From Stropharia rugosoannulata (Eukaryota > Basidiomycota > Agaricomycetes > Agaricales > Strophariaceae), in assembly GCA_028532985.1 (NCBI GenBank), contig JANCIK010000006.1:620001-684000 (forward strand): a stretch of DNA of 64,000 bases. Direction: 5' to 3'. Positions 1 through 12,568 of the stretch are shown here, in pieces (within the stretch, counting starts at the first letter, position 1; each line of letters starts with the position of its first letter). A program made the translations under genes and the position numbers. The notes under the pieces are model-generated. The model made no database searches, had not been told where the DNA came from, and was given only the letters and a program-made list of their open reading frames with translations.

Positions 1-2228
<2,228 letters not shown>

Positions 2229-2659
2229 GGGACATAATCATGGTTGATTACTGCATTTGGATTCATTCTTTCTCTACTCTTATGCGTCTCCAAGTAGTCT
2301 TCTCGTTGTAGTATAGTCTTTTTCTCCTTGTCGTCGCAATCGTAAATATTAGACAATTCCCTTTTCGCGTAAAGTTTAAAGCGTGAAGGTTAAATGAGGT
2401 TAAAGCTGGATGCCGGCAAAGTGCATATTTCACGTGGTTGTATGAATGATATCCGGGTTTTATGAACATTCGCACTCGCAACTTCCACTCCACTGTCATC
2501 TCACCGACATCTTGCACGCTGTTTAGCGACGCGCCTCGTACTCCCTGTTTAACTTCTTGATCTTGACATACCCACGCGACTGTCATTTCGAAAAGGAATC
2601 ATTCATAACGTCAAGGAAGGGTCCCAGTTCAGTCTTGATCTCATAATTCGACAAACGTG
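2229..2659. other. Spacer between CDC48 and DGAT2
   Basis: This holds the CDC48 3' UTR and the DGAT2 promoter and 5' UTR (tandem genes). I see no open frame with coding character and no clear TATA box. Confidence 0.5.
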
Positions 2660-4775
2660 ATGTCGACAGACACAGTGGTACCAGCCGATGTCAAGAATAG
2701 TAGCAGGAGCAGCAGTTTTAACAACCACGATGGAACATTCAACGGAACGGACAACAGTATTGGCAACAGTAACGGCAAACCGAGCGACACCCACCCGAAC
2801 AGTGCGAACAGACTCGGCTCGCGCACGTTATCGGCGAGGTCACTGAAGGAGGCGCTTTCGAAGTTGGCCACAGGACCTCTGCACGTCACGAATCCCGTTG
2901 CTGCACTTCAGGCAAATGTTGAGTGAGTGTATGCTCTTCTGCGTGCACGTGCCGAGCGCACTGTGCACCGATGCACAGGGGGTTTGCATCATTTGTGATT
3001 GTTTTTCCTCATGCTAACTATTCGCCTTTCTCCTTCTCCCATCCTTCCCTTTATTACGTCCTATCGCCGTCCTTCCCAATCCATGACCGTGACCCATGCT
3101 CACATCGGGCCGCACAACTATCCAGTTTCGTGCCCGCGCATATACCCCGCAAACGGCGTCTGCAGATGCTCGCGGTGGCGATCTGGTCGGTGATGATCGT
3201 GACCACTTCTTGCGCGTGGTTGATTCTTTGGTACGTGCTCTTCCTCATGTGGGACACGCGCGTGCGATTCATCGTCGGTGGTTTATGCAGGTCTATTCCG
3301 CCGCTGTGGCCGTTTCTGGTCGTATACTACATCTGGGCACGGTGGATAGACAAGGCACCAGAACGTGGAGGGCGGAGGCTTAAATGGTGGAGGTCGAGTT
3401 TGTTCTGGAAATATTTTGCGGATTATTATCCTGCTTCGTAAGTTGCGGAATATATGCGGAATATTCATATACTAACTGCTTGGTGATAGATTTTTGAAGG
3501 TATTTTGGCCCAACAGGCTACGATGAGATGATGGCTCACAATGTTGGAAATCACTAGGAAGCAGATCTGCCCCCGGATAGGCCTTATGTCTTTGGATACC
3601 ACCCACACGGTACGGCTTTTACATCGCATATATGTGATCTCTTACTGAATGTTGTATTGACAACAGGTATTATCGGCATGTACGAATCATCATTGATAGG
3701 ACTCTGCTTGAAATTCACGTTCTTTTCATAGGGGAGCCCTCGCGACTTTTGCCACAGAAGGTATTTGCATTTATCCGTACAGTTCAAAGTGCATATATTC
3801 ACATTTTTTTACGATACAGCTACCGGGTTCTCCAAGGCTTTCCCAGGCATCAGGCCTCACCTGCTAACGCTAACGACAAACTTCCAGATGCCATTCTACC
3901 GCGATATCTTGCTTGCGCTGGGCGTGTGCAGTGTAAGCAAGAAGTCGTGCTCAAACATTCTGAAGGCGGGACCTGGCTCTGCTATTACTATTGTTGTGGG
4001 CGGTGCCGCGGAGAGTTTGAGCGCTAGACCTGGAACAGCGGATTTGACACTGAGAAAGAGGTACATACATCTTTTTTAAAACAAGTCTCTTGATGACTTG
4101 CTAACTGACCATCTTCCAGACTCGGGTTCATCAAACTTGCAATCCAGCATGGGTACTGCAAAGTTGTTTTACGCTGCCTGACGAGATGACTGACATCAAT
4201 TGATAGTGCAGATCTCGTGCCTGTCTTTTCTTTCGGTGAAAATGATGTGAGTGCGAGATACTTGTTGTTACCAAGTACCACAGAAACTGAGGGGAATTGT
4301 AGATCTACGAGCAAATGCCAAATGAAAAAGGAACTACCATATATGCGTTACAGAGAAAATTCCAGTCGTTATTCGGCTTTACTCTCCCCCTTTTTCATGG
4401 ACGAGGGCTGTTGAATTGTAAGTTCGATGTATGGACAGTGTTTCTCTCACTAACATCGTCTAGATAACCTCGGTCTTATGCCATACCGAAGGCAAATTGT
4501 CGCAGTTAGTCAGTCACCTCCCTCTTGATCTCGATGCGCAACTTGAACTGACTCGTTCTCGTAGTTGGCAAACCTATACATGTACGACAGTCCGATAAAC
4601 CGAGTCTGGAAGACGTCATGGAAATACAAAAGAAGTACATCGAAGAACTCACACGGTGCGCTTCGTTTAATATTCGCTGTTTTACAATTCTGACCCGGCG
4701 CATTCAAGTATCTGGAATACGTACAAGGATGTGTTTGCGAAAGCGAGATTGCGCGAGCTGAACATTATAGACTAA
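2660..4775 (+). CDS. DGA1: Diacylglycerol O-acyltransferase, DGAT2 family
   Basis: Transfers an acyl chain from acyl-CoA to diacylglycerol at the ER/lipid-droplet surface, the last step of triacylglycerol synthesis. I join 14 exons: 2660-2922, 3126-3230, 3291-3437, 3490-3499, 3558-3609, 3667-3679, 3732-3760, 3820-4060, 4120-4152, 4207-4246, 4303-4417, 4464-4508, 4565-4655, 4709-4775. They total 1251 nt (416 residues) in frame. A Ser/Asn-rich head of ~85 residues precedes the family core: a hydrophobic hairpin (LQMLAVAIWSVMIV ... WPFLVVYYIWARW), the HPHG active-site motif near residue 190 (FGYHPHG), the GGAAESL segment and the late motif FGENDIYEQ. The start is the ATG at 2660. An internal 60-nt stretch (3231-3290) is open but has a perfect donor and acceptor and no family counterpart, so it is treated as an intron. 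The gene converges on the NRPS-like gene, 321 bp away. Confidence 0.95.
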
Positions 4776-5096
4776 ATTAAGGATAAATCTGTTTTTGTTT
4801 GACATTAAAAACCTTTGGTTATAATTATTAACGTATCAACCAACTAGAGCTATACTCACTCTCAGGAAATGGTGGATCCTTCGATTCAATCGCTAGTGCG
4901 TTCTAAAAGCATAAACATTCTGATCTACTAGGTATGTGTGTGTGTGTGTGTGTGGTCTACTTCTACAGTGGAATAGTCTACATGATATAACATGGGCGCA
5001 ATCTACGACGGTTTGGTGATACAGATGTGCCGGAGTCGTTTCCGTCCTGAAAAGCATAAGAGGAAGAAAAGAAAAGAAATTGAAATTGAAAGGCCA
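4776..5096. other. Spacer between convergent genes
   Basis: Shared 3' flank of DGAT2 (plus) and the NRPS-like gene (minus). Apart from a dinucleotide microsatellite I see nothing in it. Confidence 0.6.
4935..4954. repeat. (TG)10 microsatellite
   Basis: An uninterrupted TG dinucleotide run lies in the spacer between the two convergent genes. Confidence 0.95.
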
Positions 5097-5317
5097 TTAG
5101 GTTGGGATCCAGCTCGGCGGGCTGCCAGGGCCGAAGGACAGTTGAACCTTTTTGAGCTCGTTCGGGGACGTGGCCTCATAGCAGACAGGACACCATTTCC
5201 GGCTGGAGAGCGAATGGGAGATGCATCTGTATTAATGGTGAGTAATTAATCCATACTCATCAAAGGATGGTTACTTACGTGTTGCAGAAGAGGTGCCCGC
5301 ATTTGGTGATGATGGTG
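5097..5317 (-). other. C3HC4 RING finger encoded at the 3' end of the NRPS-like gene
   Basis: Reading the minus strand across an intron at 5227-5278 gives C-x2-C-x12-C-x-H-x2-C-x2-C-x10-C-x2-C: CPLC, then KCGHLFC, then (after the intron) C-I-S-H..., then CPVC. All eight zinc ligands are present with canonical RING spacing. The first five are encoded in the exon that also encodes the end of the beta-helix region, with no stop or splice site required between them. RING fingers usually recruit E2 enzymes; activity here is inferred only. Confidence 0.85.
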
Positions 5318-8300
5318 CCGTCCTGGGGGACGCGCGAGCAGAGTGGGCAGGTGACGGTGGTGATCACTGTCTCCATGCTGCTCGTGTCTGAGCCGGCCTT
5401 GGAGTTGGAGAGCGCCTTGGCGGGCCAGCCGACGTAGACGGTGTCGCTGTCGGCGACGTCGCCCGAGGTGAGCAGCGTGTGCTCGCACAGCATGCTCGCG
5501 TCCTCCATCGACGCTCCTGAAAGCAACCGCGAGCCCGAGCGCATCGCGCAGCTGTAGTGCGTCGTGTCAGATTTTTTTGTGATGCGGATATTGGGAAGGG
5601 CCTCACTCGTTACCAATCTTGAGGCAGTTAAGGGAAAAGTTGCCGCGCGAGTTGAGATGCGAGACGACGGAGCAGTCGTCCAGGTTGACGTTATCCCCGA
5701 GCTGGTTGTTGTCAGTATATGTAAGTAGGTACGTGTGCATGAGAAAGCGCGGCATTAACGCACCTCGACGAGGTCAGGCTCAGTCATCAGCCCCACCTTG
5801 CCGCCCGCCCACACGGCGCAGTTCTTCCCGATATTCGCCCCGAGTGCACGGAAGTACCAGACAATATACGCCGAGCCCGTGAGCGGGCCCAACACCCCAG
5901 ACCCGCCAAAGCCCAGCGACGCAACGCGCGCAAGCGTCAAATGGAGCTGCCACCGCTGGCAATAGCTGTTCTGGTCCCAATCGTACCGCCCCGCCTTCCT
6001 CCGCCCGATAATAACCCACTTCGCTACGATTACCCAGGTTAGTGCGAGGAGCCCCTGAAAGGCGAGGACGCCGATGAAGCATGCGTAGACGAGCAGCCAG
6101 AGCGCGGGCAGCCGCGCCCAGGCAAAGTCGACGAAGCGAATGTGGTGCGGTTTGATGTGGATGTGCCGCAGGACTTGCGCTGCGACGACGCCGCCGACGG
6201 ACCAGTATACTGCGTTGGTACATGCGACCAGGAAGCTGAGCAGGGCGATTATGGGGTAGGGAAGGACGAAGAAGCTCGCTTGGCGCCTGTAGAACGCGCG
6301 TCCGAAGGGGGTAATGGTGTCCGTGTCCGCGTCGACGCCTTCCTTTGTGCCGGGGTTGAAGCACACCGCCTCGCCATTCTCTACATACAACTCGTCCGTC
6401 AGCCCAAAATACAAAGAAGAACAAAGCCGCGCGCACCATTCCCAATCCAAGTCGACCCATCCGCATACGTCGCCCCGCGCTTGCCTAGAGCCCCGGACCC
6501 CATAACAGCGCGCAGGCCGACGCGCGTGTTCGGCAGGAGCACGACGCGGTCCGCAATCATGGCGCCCTTGCCCACGACGATCTTGCCCGCGCCGATACGG
6601 TCCGAAGTGATGAGCGACGAGCGGGACCCAAACACGACGTCGTCGCCGATCTCGAGGAGCTCTGGGTCGGGGCAGTTCACGCCCGTGCCTGGCCAGTACA
6701 CCCTCCGCCCGATCTTGGCGCCCATCAGGCGGTACACGATCTATGACACTCATGGTTAGCTCTGTGAAGAGGAGGGGGGGAAGAGGGAGGGGGACGCACG
6801 GAAACGTTCTCATAGTGCGTGCCGAGGATGGAGAACGCCTGCTTGAGTGCGTGCTGCGAGAGCAGGACGCCATTAATATACTTGCGGAGGAGGACGAGCT
6901 CTCTACGGCCCGCAACGGGTCCCTCGGTGTTGAGCCCGAGCAGGCGCTTGACGGCGATACCGAGGACGAGCTGAATGAGTGGGCGGCCGACATCGCGCGC
7001 GAGCCGCGCAAGCGCATGGAAGAGCACACGGTCGAGGGAGCCGAACCAGACGATGACGGACTCGAGGCTGTTAAGCCCTGCGCGCGAGATCGTGGTGTCG
7101 TTCACCATGGCGTAGATCGAGATGACCCAAGGGATGTCTGTCAGTTACCAAACTCTATCAGCTTCTTCCTGCCACGCACAGACTCAATGAGGACTTACGA
7201 GCGACAGCAATGACAGCGACGATGAGCGGCCACGCGATGAGCGCACGAAGAATAATATTTGGCTGGCGCCTGAGTGTCCTATTATAAGCAGCATACGACT
7301 TGGGCGCAGGGTCATCGAACGAAGATGCATGCGGTCCATACACAGCACCATCCTCCACCCTCGTCCCGGGCGCGATGAAAGTATATGTGTTCACAAACGC
7401 CCTAGCACCAATCGTCACGGGGGCGAGCACGAACTGGCCGTGGCGCTCGACGGCAAAGGCGCGGAGGGTCGCGGTGTCGATCCGGCACCCGTCTTGGAGC
7501 GTGAGCAGGTCGGGCTCGAAGAGCCGCGTCTTCTCGTCGATGTACACGTCCTTGCCAATGCGCGCACCTAGGAGGCGGTAGTACAGGATCACGAACGATG
7601 GGTGGAGGTTGAACACGCCCCGGCCGGCCATGCTTCATGAACAGGAACTATCAGCGCACGGAAATAAAGGGAGAAGGGCGACGACGTACCGCAGACTCTG
7701 GTTGACGATCCACCAGCGGAGGTAGTACCCGCCCCACATCTTGTACACGCCCGGTCTGTGTCGACCAATAACAGCCCACTTGAAAGCGATAGCAAGGAGC
7801 GGGGACAGCGTACGCGTCGCAAAACGACTAATCACGATCGCGCGGATCAGCGCCCACATCTTGCCCCAGAAACTATGCGACAGGAACCCAGAGAATATCG
7901 AGAGCATGTATATGAGGATCGTCCACGCCACCGTCATTTTGAAAGAGTAGAAGAACAAAAACGGGATGGCCTGGATGAGCAGCACCGCAGGGCGCGTTTG
8001 TGCCTTTACACCGTGGCGCACGCCAAACTCCATGTCCTCGTCGTAGTCGTAATAGTCGTCCGAGAGACACGTCGCAGAGCTGGTGCGCGTCCCGAGCTCG
8101 GGGCGTTTCTCCACCTTTATCCCACCTGCGTCCTTCTCATCCTTGCCTGCGCTGACAAGCGCCGCGATGGCGCTGACCGTGCTCTGGGCGAACAGCTCCG
8201 TCACACCGACGCTCACCCCCGCCTGCTTGCGCAGCGCGTACGCCAGTTTACCGAGCAGGAGGGAGGTACCGCCGAGGAGGAAAAAGTCCGAGTGCGCGTG

Positions 8301-10639
8301 TACACTCGCGGGCTGTAGCCCGAGCAGGTCAGCGACGACGTCCCTTACCAGGCGCTCCGAGGGCGTCATGTCCGCCTCCGCGCTGCCCAGCGCGACGCGC
8401 TCCATCGCGTCATAGTCGAACTCGTCCTCCGGGCCAGGGCTGCGCACCAAAGGCCCGTCGACGGTGAACACATGGTCCGGGAGCTCGTACCCGTGCAGCG
8501 CGCGCGATAGGCGCGTGAGTATCGAGTCCGCGCGGACAGGCGATTTCGGCGCGAGCGCGACGTACGCCGCCGTCGACCCGTCCGCCAACGCACGGACTGT
8601 AGCGTCGTCGACTTCCGGCATGCGCCTCAGCTCTTCCGCTATAGCACCGACGTTGACGGAGACAGGCGAGCACGGGATGGGCTCGGACAGGGCGTGCGCG
8701 TTGGGTGGGAGTGCGGGGGCCTCGAAGTGGCGGCTGAGGTGCGGGTGCGAGTCGCTGACCTGGCCGAGACCGAGCCGCTTGGCGAGCGCGATGCGCAGGG
8801 GCTTGCCAGCCGAGTTCTTGGGCACGTCGCGCATGTACACGAGCGCAAAGGGCCACTTGGACGGGTGCAGGTGGCCGCGCAGGCGGTCGTGCAGCTGTGC
8901 GAGGCTCAGGCGCGGTGCGCTATCGTGTGCGACGACGGCGAGCCCGATCGTCTCTTGCAGCACGTCGTGGTCGATCGAGAACGCGAGCACGGTCTGCAAG
9001 CGGTCAGCACCGAGATATTTCTCATGAAAAAAGCCGCACCTTGAAGCAGTCCTTGGCCGCAATAGCAACAGCCTCCTCGACCTCGAATGGCGAGATGACC
9101 TCGCCTCCCTTGTTGATAATCTCCTTCGAGCGGCCGGTGATATACAGGTACCTGCGGGGCAATTAGGACAAGCGACGGCGATGAGCAAGGATGACTTACC
9201 CGTCGTCGTCCATGTATCCCATGTCGCCCGAGTCGAACCAGCCGTCGGAGGAAAAGACAGAGGTGTCGAGGGGCACGGCGGGGTCGGGGTCGAGCTCGTA
9301 GCCGGCAAAGGCGGGGAGGCCGCGGACGCAGACGGCGCCGGTCTTTCCCGGGCCGAAATCCCGATCGAGGTTGGACGGGTCGCGGATGGAGAGCTCGGGG
9401 CCGCAGGCGATGCCGGAGCACCCAGGGCGGTCGAGGGCGTAGTCTGTCGGGGGCGTAGCGATGGGCATGCACCTAGGATGACGTCAGCAGCGCGCGCAGA
9501 GACGGGAAGGACGACGTACTCGGTCATGCCGTAGGACGGGAGGATGACTGCGTCAAAGGCGTCCTTGAGGCTGTTTGCGAGGGACGGGAGGAGGCCACCG
9601 GCGGCGTTTGCGATGAAGCGGACGGCAAGGTCGCGGGATGGGATGAGGCCGTCCGGCTGGGTTGACAGGACGGCGTGGTGAACTGTGGGCGCAGCGTAAT
9701 ACCTATTATGGGGCATGGGTTACCATAAGCGGCTAGTGGATGTTCGCACGCACCAAGTACACCTGAGATCCTGGGCGAGGGACCAGAACACAACGGGGTC
9801 GAAGCCAAGGCACATGACGGCGCTGCCACCTGAGAGGACGGGTGCGAGGAGGTTGCGGACGATCCCGCCGACGTGGAAGAGCGGCATCATGTTGACTAGG
9901 AGAAGAAAAAGGTCAGCAGGTGGGTGCCGGGCGGCGAGTAGTACGCACGATTGATGTCGTCCGCGCGGAGCCCCCAGGAATGGACGACGCACCAGGTGCC
10001 GACGAGGAGGGTGCGGAGGGGGTAGCGCACGACCTTTTTCTTGCCGCTCGTGCCGGAGGTGTGGAGGATCAGGGCGGTATCATCCAGGCGCTGGAGCTGC
10101 GGGGAGCCGGCGGAGGGCGCATCCTCCGTCGTGCTGAGATCAAAAAGACCAGCAGGTCCACCGGGACGCGGGGTGAGGATGACGAGGGCACAGTCGATGG
10201 CGGCGACGGCGGGTGCGAGGGCGAGGCGGTCTGCGATGTCGCGGGTGGTGACGAGGGCGCGGATGCGCAGGCGTGCGGCGTCCTCCATGATTTCTGCCGT
10301 GGTGCAGCTTGCGTTGACGGGTGCGCAGGAGTGGTATGCAGCCAGGGCGAGGAGTGCGACGGCGCTCTCGGGGCCTGCTGGGAGGACGGGCATGACGCGG
10401 TCGTTGGGGCGCAGGGACAGGCCCGGGAGACGGAAGTTGTTCACAAAGGCACGCAGGGCGGCGTGGGTGAGGGCAGGGCGCGCAGGGTCCGGGGCGAAGA
10501 CTGCAGGGGCAGGGGAGTCGGGCAGACAGTCGAGCAGGGTGCGGATGGGCGACTGCTGGAGGCGCTGGGCAAAGACCGCACCGAGGGAGACATCCTTTGG
10601 GACGGGGTCAGCGTTGAGAAAGGCAAGTGGCTGGACCAT
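5097..10639 (-). CDS. NRPS-like synthetase: adenylation, carrier, hexapeptide/membrane region, C-terminal RING
   Basis: Thirteen exons on the minus strand: 9949-10639, 9754-9895, 9520-9702, 9200-9472, 9040-9151, 7690-8993, 7199-7632, 6800-7137, 6437-6740, 5764-6380, 5607-5701, 5279-5551, 5097-5226. Total 4896 nt, ~1631 residues, frame kept at every join. Residues ~1-540 form an ANL adenylation domain (TSGTSGKKK near 196, YGMTE, GDMGYMDDDG, TGRSKEIINKGGE, catalytic Lys in PKNSAGKPL near 531). A carrier domain follows (DFFLLGGTSLL, Ser ~711). Then come several hydrophobic segments alternating with left-handed beta-helix hexapeptide repeats (for example IGDDVVFGSRSSL, IGARAFVNTYTF), the layout of Pls/PosA-type NRPS enzymes. 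After the end of the helix region (VYVGWPAKAL) the same exon runs into CPLC; the last exon supplies the rest of a C3HC4 RING (1567-1605) and the stop. Substrate unknown: amino or acyl acid activation is inferred. Confidence 0.88.
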
Positions 10640-11017
10640 TGTGAGCACTGGACTGAGGATAGAGGGCACACAAATCCCATTATTATAGGGCCCTGCACGT
10701 GCAACAACATCGAGATTCACTTCTATAAATAGACCCCCGCCGGGCTCTGCTGCACAGATTCCTCCCCCGATCTCTCCAAAAATACCTACCTGCCAAGCCC
10801 CCGTTCATTTTCACACCTCAGGCGGCTCGCCATCAGCGCGGTTCGCCCATGACGCACAGTTTCACCTCTTGCTACGATCCGCGCTGCATCCAATCGCGAT
10901 TTGGAGCTGCCCTCGTCGCCACCGTTACCTCTCCTCTGGGAGCAAGCTTCTTTGGAGCGCGACATCTTCTACGGCCCTTTCCACATGGCGGCTCTCATTC
11001 CTCTATACACACATTTT
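10640..11017. promoter_or_regulatory. Promoter/spacer between the thioesterase and NRPS-like genes
   Basis: Both flanking genes are on the minus strand, so this holds the thioesterase 3' end and the NRPS-like promoter. On the minus strand a TATA-like run (CCTATAATAATG) lies about 40-50 bp upstream of the NRPS-like ATG, just downstream of a CACGTG core. A TATAAATA on the plus strand near 10724 has no plausible rightward gene. Functional assignment is weak. Confidence 0.3.
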
Positions 11018-12536
11018 TTACTGCCCGACCACCGCTACCTCACCCCGACGCCCGCCCACAACAACCCGCCACGCCGCCTCCCCGGGGTCACACTTCTTCA
11101 GCGCACCATAGTCGTACCACACCAGCGCCTCCTTTGCGTGCGCAACAAACGCGCCCTGCCGCACAGACCACGCCCGCCCCACCACCTCGAACGTCGTCCT
11201 GTCATCTCCGTTTCCGCCGTGATGCTGGTGTGCTTCGTCAGGCGTGTCGTAAGAACCTCTCCCTTCGCACTGGCTAGTACCGTTGCCGTAACCCATCTCT
11301 TGGCATTCGCCTTTGCGCATCGGCGCAGATAACTCTGACGGCACAGATAATACTGACGAAGTTGATAATACCGACCGTGACGGCAGCACGGGCTTGTATC
11401 CGATAACCAGCTACACAAAAAAGTGAGCAAGCTTATTCCCCGACATTTAGTGAGAAGATCGAACAACAAATCAAATAAAAAAGAGTGGCCGTCGATGTGA
11501 GAACGCGTGAACCCATAAACCCGTATCAATCACTCTCGAAGGACCGCCGAGTGCGAACCCGTCTCGTTCTCTCATCTCTACACGAAGCAGTGGGAGTGTG
11601 AACCCGTCCGCCTCAACAAGTACGCGTGTGTGAACCCATCTATCGAGGAACACTCCGAGAAGAAAGAAAAAGCGGGAGAAGAACAAACACAAACCGACGC
11701 CGAAAAAAACAAACACACCGACCCGGACACCGATACCGTTACGGCTACGGATGCAGAATCAATCACATACGGATGCACAAATCACAGATAAGGGGGACAA
11801 ACCCAAATCCTGACAAACGCAGAACCGAAACACCAAACACGTCCACGGCAAATCAACGCCACAAATAACATATCCGTATAACCCCGTTTTCCAAAAACTC
11901 CAAGGTTAACAAAATGAAAAAACGAAAACAGCAAAAAAAAAGCGCGCAATACCACACCAGACGCACGAAAAGACACCAGAGAGCACGGAAACCGAAAGCA
12001 GCACTCGAGAAAGTAATAAAACGAAAACGAAAAACGAACGAACGACGACTCACAGTATCAGGGTACGTTACAGGGCGACGGAAGCGTACCTCGATCGACT
12101 TGAGTATGAGCGATACGCCTTGCCCGCGTATCATCGCTTCTGCGCGCTCCCGCCCACCGAGCTCGGTCCCCAACGATTCGAGCCACTTGATTCGGGCCTG
12201 TACACCGCGCCGCGCCACGCCGCGCATAGCGGAATCAGTATCCATGCACAAAACCATTAGTTTAGTAAGTAAGTAGTAGTAGCGTTCATTGATGCACCAC
12301 CACCACCACCACCAAGCGCAAGTTGCACAATGCAAGGCGCAATCAGGTTAGCATAACATGCCGTTAGTATGCAGGCGATCAAAAAAAAAAAGATAACAGG
12401 CAATCAAATGCAAGACGCGATCAGTACGTGTGTCATGTAGCGCAAAGTAAAGTGGATTACTCACCGACTCGAAGAACCGGACTAGGAGTGAGTGAGTCAG
12501 AAGAAGCAGCGACAAAAACAGAGGTGAGGGAGTGGG

Positions 12537-12568
<32 letters not shown>

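Noticed and set aside
5755..10732. Many long open frames on the plus strand opposite the NRPS-like gene (for example 9920-10732 and 6142-6759)
   Set aside because: They are mirror frames of GC-rich coding sequence; they lack family motifs and are interrupted exactly where the minus-strand exons end.
10849..11332. Plus-strand open frames rich in Pro/His/Arg preceded by a TATAAATA
   Set aside because: They lie antisense to the last thioesterase exon, whose minus-strand reading (ALVWYDYGALKKCDPGE) is clearly the coding one.
11282..11334. An alternative thioesterase exon in another frame (RCAKANAKRWVTATVLASAKG) reached by splicing near 11335
   Set aside because: The unspliced frame from 11410 to 11018 is continuous and reaches the conserved WYDYGALKKCDPGE end without a frame change, so the extra intron is not needed.
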